This document shows, piece by piece, positions 18,191-25,600 of a stretch of DNA of 47,390 nucleotides; the first letter of the stretch is position 1, and every line of letters begins with the position of its first letter. The notes below the pieces were generated by a model, which did not search any database, was not told the DNA's origin, and saw only the letters and a list, made by a program, of their open reading frames with translations. The position numbers were made by a program, and so were the translations under genes. Where the stretch lies: NCBI RefSeq assembly GCF_000502955.1, contig NZ_AYWO01000001.1:275809-323198 (forward strand), in the 5' to 3' direction. The DNA is from Mesorhizobium sp. LNHC252B00. Lineage in GTDB: Bacteria > Pseudomonadota > Alphaproteobacteria > Rhizobiales > Rhizobiaceae.

Positions 18191-19034
18191 AGCGCTTGCG
18201 GCTCCATGTCTGCACGAGATTGACGACCAAAAGCATGATGAACGACAAAGCGAGCATGATCGCCGCGATCGCAGTTGCCGCGGGGTAATTGTATTCCTCG
18301 AGGCGGATGACGATCAGAAGCGGCGCGATTTCGGATTTGTAGGGTAAATTGCCGGCGATGAAGATAACCGAGCCATATTCACCGACGCCGCGCGCGAAGG
18401 CGAGCGCGAAGCCGGTGACGATGGCCGGCGCCAGGCCCGGAAACAGGACGCGGGTGATGATCTGCAGGCGATTGGCGCCAAGCGTGGCGGCGGCTTCCTC
18501 CACCTCCCTGTCGATCTCCTCCATGATCGGCTGCACGGTGCGCACGACGAAGGGCAAGCCGATGAAGACCAGCGCGATGACGATGCCGAGCGGGGTATAG
18601 GCGACCTTGATGCCGAGCGGCATCAGCAATTTGCCGATCCAGCCGTTCGGTGCGTAGAGAGTGGTCAGCGCGATGCCGGCCACAGCCGTGGGTAAGGCGA
18701 AGGGCAGATCGACCATGGCATCGACGATTCGGCGGCCGGGAAAGCGGTAGCGCACCAGCACCCAGGCGACCAGCGTGCCGAACACGACATTGACAGCAGC
18801 CGCGAGGAAGGCGGTGCCGAAGCTGATCCTCAGCGCATTGATGGTGCGGCGATCGGTGGCGATCGCCCAAAATTCAGGCCAGCCAAGCGCGGCCGAGCGC
18901 CAGAGCAGCCCGGAAAGCGGGATGAGGATGATGAGGGTGAGGTAGGCAAGCGAGAAGCCGAGCGTCAATCCGAAACCCGGAATGACGCTCGGCTGCTTGA
19001 ATCGCCACCCCGCCTGCGCGGGTGCTGTGGTCAT
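18183..19034 (-). CDS. cysT: Sulfate ABC transporter permease CysT
   Basis: The 283-residue permease has six membrane segments. Typical stretches are [20 protein letters not shown], the EAA loop [22 protein letters not shown] and [14 protein letters not shown]. The start codon has AGGA five bases upstream and lies 18 bases after the first binding-protein gene. It is the partner of CysW. In other genomes the gene is also called cysU. Confidence 0.95.
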   Translation of the reverse strand: MTTAPAQAGWRFKQPSVIPGFGLTLGFSLAYLTLIILIPLSGLLWRSAALGWPEFWAIATDRRTINALRISFGTAFLAAAVNVVFGTLVAWVLVRYRFPGRRIVDAMVDLPFALPTAVAGIALTTLYAPNGWIGKLLMPLGIKVAYTPLGIVIALVFIGLPFVVRTVQPIMEEIDREVEEAAATLGANRLQIITRVLFPGLAPAIVTGFALAFARGVGEYGSVIFIAGNLPYKSEIAPLLIVIRLEEYNYPAATAIAAIMLALSFIMLLVVNLVQTWSRKRYA

Positions 19035-19052
19035 ATCGTCCTGAATATCGAC

Positions 19053-20078
19053 TTACTGAGGCTTGTAGATCTGGTCGAATATACCACCATCGCCGAAATG
19101 ATAAGGCTGTGCTTTTTTCCAGCCACCGAAAAGCGGGTCGTCGATCGAGATCAGCTTGATCGGAGGCAGCTTGGCGAGGTCCTCCGCCGGCACCAGATCG
19201 GGCTTTGCCGGGCGATAGTGGTTCTTGGCGATGATCGTCTGGGCTTCCTTGGAATAGAGCCAGCTCAGATAGGCTTCGGCAACCTTGCGCGTGCCTTTGG
19301 CGTCGACATCGGCGTCGACCACCGCCACAGGTGGCTCGGCCAGGATCGAGGTCGGCGGGTAGACGATGTCGAAATTGTCGGCGCCGAACTCGTCGAGCGC
19401 CAGATAGGCCTCGTTTTCCCAGGCGATCAGCACGTCGCCGAGGCCTTTTTGCGCGAAGGTTACGGTCGAACCGCGCGCGCCGGTGTCGAGCACCGGGGCA
19501 TTGGCGTAGAGCTTGCCGACGAACTCCTTGGTCTTGGCCTCGTCGCCGCCATCATTGGCACTGGCGTAGGCCCACGCGGCGAGATAGTTCCAGCGAGCGC
19601 CGCCGGAGGTCTTGGGGTTGGGCGTGATCACCTGGATGCCGTCCTTGACGAGGTCGCTCCAATCGTGAATGCCCTTGGGATTGCCCTTGCGCACGAGGAA
19701 GATGATGGTCGAGGTGTAAGGCGCTGAATTGTTTTCGAATTTTGTGCGCCAGTCGGGATTGATCTTCTTCGACTTCGAGACGATTGCGTTGATGTCGCCT
19801 TCGAGCGCCAGTGTCACCACATCGGCATCGAGGCCGTCGATCACGGCGCGGGCCTGGGCACCGGATCCGCCATGCGACTGCTGGACGGTGACCGTCTCGC
19901 CGGTCTCGGCCTTCCAATGCGCGACGAAGGCTTCGTTATAGGCCTTGTAGAGCTCGCGTGTCGGATCATAGGACACGTTGAGAATGGTGGTGTCGGCAAA
20001 CGCGAAGCCGAGCGTGCCGAACTGGATGGATGTGGCGACCAGTGCGCCGAGCAGTTTCCTGAAATGAGGTTTGGTCAT
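19053..20078 (-). CDS. sbp: Sulfate ABC transporter substrate-binding protein (first copy)
   Basis: The 341-residue periplasmic protein has a signal peptide ending near GFAFA and the full sulfate-binding-protein pattern: [19 protein letters not shown], the oxyanion loop [45 protein letters not shown] and the C-terminal [25 protein letters not shown]. The start at 20078 is supported by GGAGG six bases upstream; an in-frame upstream start at 20099 would overlap this site. It heads the operon and has a TCTACC-N5-GGTAGA palindrome just upstream. Confidence 0.93.
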   Translation of the reverse strand: MTKPHFRKLLGALVATSIQFGTLGFAFADTTILNVSYDPTRELYKAYNEAFVAHWKAETGETVTVQQSHGGSGAQARAVIDGLDADVVTLALEGDINAIVSKSKKINPDWRTKFENNSAPYTSTIIFLVRKGNPKGIHDWSDLVKDGIQVITPNPKTSGGARWNYLAAWAYASANDGGDEAKTKEFVGKLYANAPVLDTGARGSTVTFAQKGLGDVLIAWENEAYLALDEFGADNFDIVYPPTSILAEPPVAVVDADVDAKGTRKVAEAYLSWLYSKEAQTIIAKNHYRPAKPDLVPAEDLAKLPPIKLISIDDPLFGGWKKAQPYHFGDGGIFDQIYKPQ

Positions 20079-20105
20079 TTCTGCCTCCGTTGAACCCACG
20101 GCAAA

Positions 20106-20122
20106 TCTACCGAACTGGTAGA
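20106..20122. promoter_or_regulatory. Palindrome in sulfate operon promoter region
   Basis: TCTACC-GAACT-GGTAGA is a perfect six-base inverted repeat with a five-base spacer, 27 bases upstream of the sbp start. Its position suits an operator for the sulfur regulator of this operon, possibly the Rrf2 protein at 14320; no proof is visible. Confidence 0.5.
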
Positions 20123-20162
20123 AATTAGATGCATTGAATGTTGCCTTTTTTGCCCCTCTAGA

Positions 20163-20204
20163 GAAAATATTCGACGATCCTTTGCAGCATGGAGAAATAT
20201 TTTC
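20163..20204. repeat. AT-rich inverted repeat upstream of the sulfate operon
   Basis: GAAAATATT (20163-20171) and AATATTTTC (20196-20204) are perfect nine-base inverted repeats 24 bases apart. They stand out against GC-rich surroundings and may be paired protein sites or part of a promoter region. No T-run or terminator shape is present. Confidence 0.35.
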
Positions 20205-20301
20205 CTCCCGCGTCTCCGGGAAGAATCCTGCCGCACACCCAGCCTATTTAGAAATGAGCAGCGTCGAGGCAAAGCTGCCGACAAGAAAGGATCGCGCGAG
20301 G

Positions 20302-20335
20302 CACCCCCCTCTGGCCGGCAGGCCAGAGGGGGGTG
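20302..20335. repeat. Palindromic intergenic repeat between pbpC and sbp
   Basis: CACCCCCCTCTGGCC and GGCCAGAGGGGGGTG form a perfect 15-bp inverted repeat with a four-base loop (GGCA). Similar palindromes occur between genes in rhizobial genomes. Here it lies 79 bases past the pbpC stop, in the 336-base gap between pbpC and the sulfate operon. It could serve as a transcript end for pbpC. Confidence 0.6.
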
Positions 20336-20414
20336 ACTCGGAACAGGCATGGGTGAATGTCCTGCTATCTGCCGAGCGCCCGGAAAGCCAATTGAATGAA
20401 TCGCTTGGCTCGGT

Positions 20415-22496
20415 CTATTCGACGAACACCTTGACGCTGGCCGCGCGTCCCGCGGCGTCGATCACGGTCAGCGTCGAATAGCCGGCGCCGTCAGGTTGCC
20501 AAGTCGCGGTGCGGCGACGGTCGATGCCGGCGAGCGGCTTGCCGTTGGCCAGCCAACGGAACGGCGCGCGGCCGCCTTGCAATTTCAGAACCAGTGGCGA
20601 GGCATCGACTGAATTGGTGTCGAGATCGACGCGGGCACCGTCGGGCGGGAAGATGATGGTCGGTGCGGGTTCGGTCACTGTCGCCTGCACGAGGCCGTCC
20701 GACCCGGCGCCAAAGCGGGCGAGCGTCACCGGCAGATCCTCGCGCCTGGGGTTGATCACGCCGGGCGGCCTGCCCGGCAATGGGACGGTGGCCAGGCCCG
20801 AGCGGACAAAAGCCTCGAAGAGGATGGGAGCGGCCGAGACATAGCCGGACAGGCCCGGCACTGCGCCGGCGTCGGGGCGGCCGACCCAGACACCCAGCAC
20901 ATAGCGGCCGTCGAAGCCGACCGACCACGCGTCGCGATAGCCGTAGGAGGTGCCGGTCTTGTAGGCGATGCCGCGCTGCAAGGCGCCCTCGGGCGGCTTG
21001 ACGCCCGACAGAATGTCGATGATCTGCCAGTTGGCCTGACCGTCGAGGATGGTAGCGCTGGTGCGCTCGGCATTGGCGGGCTCGGTGCCGTCATGCAGCG
21101 TGTGGGTCTTGCCGCCATTGGCGAGCCCTGTGTAGAGCTGGACGAGGTCGCGCAATGTTATCCCAACTCCGCCAAGGCCGATGGCCAGGCCCGGCGCCTC
21201 GTTGACCGGCAGCACGGGGCTGACGCCGGCCTGGTGGAAGCGCGCCATCAGACGCGTTGGTCCGACCGCGTCGAGCACGCGGATCGCCGGCACGTTGAGC
21301 GACAGTTGCAGCGCTTGGCGGATGCTGACGTCGCCCTGATAGCCCATGTCGAAATTCTTCGGCCGGTAGCCGGAGAAATCGACAGGACTGTCGTCGATCA
21401 GCGTTTCCTGCGCCACCAGCCCCTGTTCGAAGGCAAGACCGTAGATGAACGGCTTCAGCGTCGAGCCGGGCGAGCGGACGATCTTGGTCATGTCGATCCA
21501 GCCGGCGCGGCTGGCGTCGAAGAAATTGGCCGAGCCGACTTCGCCGAGAATGTCGCCGGTGCGGGAGTCGGCCAGCACCATGGCGACCGACAGGCGAGGT
21601 CCAAGCTTGGTGGCCGCGTCCCGCGCCACCTGCTCCAGCCCTTCCTGGACGCTCTTGCGGATCGTCAGCTGCAAAGGCTGGCCGGGCACGGCCTTGGGCA
21701 GCATCGCATAGGCGGCGTGTGCGGCGAGCGCCGGCAGCGTGCGACGCAGGCCCGCCACATCATCGAGAGCGGCACGTGCCGCCTCGCGCTCGCCGAGCAG
21801 GCCGGCGGACACCATGCGGGTCAGCACCCGGTCGCGGGCGGCGTGCGCGATTTTCAGGTTGCGGTCGGGCCGGCGCTTTTCCGGCAGCTGCGGCAGGGCA
21901 ACGAGCAGAGCGGATTCCGACACGGTAAGCCGCTTCGGCTCCTTGCCGAAATAGGCGAGGGACGCGGCGCGCACGCCTTCCAGATTGCCGCCATAAGGGG
22001 CCAGCGTCAGGTAGCGCTCGAGGATCTCGCGCTTGGACAGCCGCCGCTCGATTTGGATGGCGCGCAGCATCTGCTTGATCTTGGAGCCGAGGCTGCGGCT
22101 TTCGCGCGGCTCGATCAGCCGGGCGAGTTGCATTGACAGGGTCGAGCCGCCGGAGACGATGTGGCCGCTGGTGGCGAACTGGCCGGCGGCACGGGCCAGC
22201 GCCAGCACGTCGACACCCTCATGATCCCAGAAACGCTTGTCCTCGTAGGTGACCAACATGTCGATGAATTGCTTGTCCACCTGATCGAGCCGGGTTTCGA
22301 GCCGCCAGTAGCCGTCCGGCGTGGCGAAGGCGCGCAACAGTTGGCCGTCGCGGTCCTGGACTTCCGTCGAGACCGTGAGCTCGGCAGGCAGCGGTGGCGG
22401 GAAGGCGCGGTCGAGTTCCCAGAGGGAGGCGGTGGAGAGCGCCAACAGGCAGGCGCCGCCTGCGGCTCCAATAGCGAGTTTGCGAAGTATCTTCAT
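20415..22496 (-). CDS. pbpC: Penicillin-binding protein 1C (bifunctional transglycosylase/transpeptidase)
   Basis: The 693-residue protein is anchored by an N-terminal membrane segment (residues 8-25). The GT51 glycosyltransferase domain contains the catalytic E85 in LVTYEDKRFWDHEGVD, then GGSTLSMQLARL and KIKQMLRAIQIERRLSKREI. The transpeptidase domain follows with S345-T-L-K348 (SPGSTLKPF), SLN in ALQLSLNVPAIRVL and KTG at 513-515. The C-terminal 100 residues form the BiPBP_C domain typical of PBP1C. No ribosome binding site sits at the ideal distance; the nearest purine run is at the edge of the RIME element. The upstream alpha-2-macroglobulin gene is the standard PbpC partner in bacteria. 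Confidence 0.95.
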   Translation of the reverse strand: MKILRKLAIGAAGGACLLALSTASLWELDRAFPPPLPAELTVSTEVQDRDGQLLRAFATPDGYWRLETRLDQVDKQFIDMLVTYEDKRFWDHEGVDVLALARAAGQFATSGHIVSGGSTLSMQLARLIEPRESRSLGSKIKQMLRAIQIERRLSKREILERYLTLAPYGGNLEGVRAASLAYFGKEPKRLTVSESALLVALPQLPEKRRPDRNLKIAHAARDRVLTRMVSAGLLGEREAARAALDDVAGLRRTLPALAAHAAYAMLPKAVPGQPLQLTIRKSVQEGLEQVARDAATKLGPRLSVAMVLADSRTGDILGEVGSANFFDASRAGWIDMTKIVRSPGSTLKPFIYGLAFEQGLVAQETLIDDSPVDFSGYRPKNFDMGYQGDVSIRQALQLSLNVPAIRVLDAVGPTRLMARFHQAGVSPVLPVNEAPGLAIGLGGVGITLRDLVQLYTGLANGGKTHTLHDGTEPANAERTSATILDGQANWQIIDILSGVKPPEGALQRGIAYKTGTSYGYRDAWSVGFDGRYVLGVWVGRPDAGAVPGLSGYVSAAPILFEAFVRSGLATVPLPGRPPGVINPRREDLPVTLARFGAGSDGLVQATVTEPAPTIIFPPDGARVDLDTNSVDASPLVLKLQGGRAPFRWLANGKPLAGIDRRRTATWQPDGAGYSTLTVIDAAGRAASVKVFVE

Positions 22497-22507
22497 GGCT
22501 GGAAAGA

Positions 22508-22638
22508 TGCCCCCTCATCCGGCCGCTTCGCGGCCACCCTCTCCCCGATGGGGAGAAGAGACTGGCGCCGGCGCTGGTCGTCTCCTCTCCCCTCGGGGAG
22601 AGGTCGACCGAGCGAAGCGGAGGGCGGGTGAGGGGGCA
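22508..22638. repeat. RIME-like rhizobial intergenic palindromic element
   Basis: This element of about 131 bases has perfect terminal inverted repeats, TGCCCCCTCA and TGAGGGGGCA. Internal hairpins include CGGCCGC-TTC-GCGGCC, CTCCCC-GAT-GGGGAG and CCTCTCCCC-T-CGGGGAGAGG. It matches the general look of the Rhizobium intergenic mosaic elements common in Mesorhizobium and relatives. It fills the gap between the alpha-2-macroglobulin gene and pbpC, so it would be part of their joint mRNA. Confidence 0.75.
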
Positions 22639-22670
22639 CTTTGCTTATCGCGTCCATCACCACCAGCGCC

Positions 22671-25600
22671 TTACGGCGCCTTGATCTCCATCATGCCGGT
22701 GGCGGTGCGGGCCGAATACTGCGGCCTGTACATGTCCTCCACCGTTGCCGCCGGGTGCGCATAGGTGCCAGGCGTCACGGCACGTACGACATAGGCGAGG
22801 GTCAGATTGTGGTCGTGGTCGCCGTCGGCCGGGTTGAACGCGGCGACGAAACGGTCGTCGCGGAATTCGAGATGGGCCGCATCGGTCTGCGCCAGCCATG
22901 AGAAGTTGGTCAACTGGGCGCTGGACACCAGGCCTGGATTGTCGATCTCGAAGCCGGCCGGCAACAGGTCCGTTACCAGCAGGCGCGACGGCCAGCTGTT
23001 CTGCTCGTTGACCTTGAGCACGACGACATAGCGTTCGTTCTGGGTCGCCTCGGTGACATTGGCTTCAGTGCCATCGAGCTTGTAGTAGGTGCGATCGATG
23101 GTGAAGCCGTCGCCGCTTGCCGGCAAGGGCTGGATCGGCGACGCCACCGTCGTGACGACGGCTTGCAGCGGAGTCTTGCCGGTGTTGGCGATGGTCAGCG
23201 GGCTGTCGGCCAGGTCGCTGCCGTCGATCTGGTTGGAATAGCCGCCGGCGTGCGCGGCACCATTGACTGTCAACGTGATTGCATCATTGCCTTCCTTCAG
23301 CGCGCGAGCCGCCAGCAGCATCCAGGATTCGTCCTGGGTGCTGGTCCAGCGGGCTCCGGCGCGTTCCCTGGTAACCAGCTTGATCAGCTCCGGCACGATC
23401 GTCGGCACCGGCTTCGATTCCGCCGCCAGCGCCAGCATCGCCGCACCGTCACGCAGCCGCGAGCCGTAGTCGGAGCGGTAGTAGTCGTAGTCGGTGGTCG
23501 ACTTGGCGAGCTGCAGGGCGGTCTTGAACGTCGCTTCGGCGCGCGGCGTATCGCCGTAGAGCGCCAGGCTCGCCGCCAGCTGGGCGACGGCCATCGGGCT
23601 GGAGAAAGCTTCGAGCTGGGTGTCCGCATAGTAGCGCAGATCGCCGATCGAAGCCTTCTTGTTGCGAGCCAGAACGTAGAGGGCGTAGGCGATCTCGCTG
23701 CCACGGTCCTGTACGCTCTGGTCGTAGCCGAGCGAGTTCTGCAAATTGCTCAGCGCCTGGTTCATGGCCAGGCTCGGCACGTCGTATTTCTGCTCGCGCG
23801 CCCTGGTCAGGAAGTCGGTGACATAGGCATCGAGCCACGGATCGCCGGAGCCAGGACCCCACAGGCCGAAGCTGCCGCCCGAGGCCTGGTAGCTCAGAAC
23901 CTTGTAGATCGCGTCCTGGATGCGGCCATGGATGTCGGGGTCGCTGGCCATGCCGATGCCGGATGCCAACTCATTGACGTAGAGAAGCGGCATGGCGCGG
24001 CTGGTGGTCTGCTCGGCGCAACCATAGGGGTAGCGGTCGAGCGTCATCAACAGCGACGGCACGTCGAAGGCGGAGGCCTGTGAAACGCCGACGCTGACGG
24101 AAGCGCCATCGAGCAGGCTCGCCGCCAGCAGTTCCTTGTCGACGCGCAACGCGCCGCCATTGCCCTTGAGGTCGACCACCAGGCGGGTGGTGACCGGCAA
24201 TTGCGCCGGACGCACCGGCACGTAGAGCGTCTGCTCGACCTTGGTGCCGTCGGCATGGGCGAGCTTGATGGTCAGCGAGGCATTGCCGGCCGTCTGTGCG
24301 ATCAGCGGCACGGTCAGCGTCTGCCGCTTGCCCTGGGCGAGCGTCAGCTTCTGGGGCAGGGGCTTGTCGCCCGTCGACAGGTCCCCCGTCGTTTCGATCG
24401 ACAAAGCATAGTCGCCGGCAGGGCCGTCGGTGTCGGCGACATCGAGGCGCATGATGGCGGCGTCACCAGGCGCCAGGAAGCGCGGCAGGCCGGCGGTGAT
24501 CACGACGGGATCGCGCACGATGACGTCGGACTGGGCATGGCCGACTGCGTCCTTGGTCCAGGCGACGGCCATGACGCGCACGGTGCCGTTGAACTGCGGA
24601 ATGTCGAAGTCGACCCTAGCCTTGCCGTCGGCGTCAAGCTCGACTGGGCCGGAGAAGAAGGCGACCAGCTTTTCTGTCGGAGGGCTGCCCTGCGCCTGCA
24701 TATTGGCGCCGTCGCCGCCGGTCCTGAGCTTGCCGGTGTTGCCAAGCGAGCCGTCGATCAGGCGACCGTAGATGTCGCGGATTTCCATGCCCAGCATGCG
24801 CTGGCCGAAGAACCAGTTCTCCGGATCGGGTGCCTTGTAATTGGTCAGGTTGAGGATGCCGACATCGACGGCGGCAACCATGACATAGGCATTGCTGCCC
24901 GGCTGCACGCCAGCCACGGAAACCGGGATCGACAGCTGCTGGCGCGGCACGGTCTTGTCCGGCGACGTCAAGGTGATGGCGAGCTTCTTCGAGCCCGGAT
25001 CGACCTTCAGCCATTTCACGCCGATGGCGCGCGCCGGCATGCGCGTTTCCTGCGCCTCGCCCGGCCGGAACAGGGTTGCGGTGACATAGGCGCCGGCGCC
25101 CCAGTCGTCGCCGACCGGAATATCGACGGTGCTGCCTCCCGCCGGCACTGACGCCGTAACGCTCTTCAACAGCTTTTCGGAACCGATGTTGATGAGAAGT
25201 TCCCCGGCAAAATGCGGCGAGACTTTCAGCTTGGCCACTTCGCCCGCGGCATAGCTGTCCTTGTCGAGGGCGATCTCGAGACCGTCAGGCGTTTCGGTGG
25301 TGGTAGATGAGACGTACCAGCCGGCATCGAATTCGTAGCTGGTCGCCGGTCCTTCGGGATCGGCGGTTTCAACCTCGAGCCGGTACTGGCCCCAATCGAC
25401 CGGCACGGAGACCGTTGCGTCGCCATCGGCGCTGAGGTCGACCTGGCCATTGGCGATCGACTTGGTGAAGGAGACCGGTTCGTAGTTCCAGGAATTGTTG
25501 GAGCGGTACCACTGGTAATTGCGTTCGACCTTGACCAGCGTCCATTGCGCGCCTTTCAGCGCCTCGCGCTTGCCGTCGGGATCGACGGCGATCAGGCTGA

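Noticed and set aside
20302..20335. The palindrome as an insertion-sequence end or attachment site
   Set aside because: No transposase, target-site duplication or integrase is present. It is a single short hairpin of the kind scattered between rhizobial genes.
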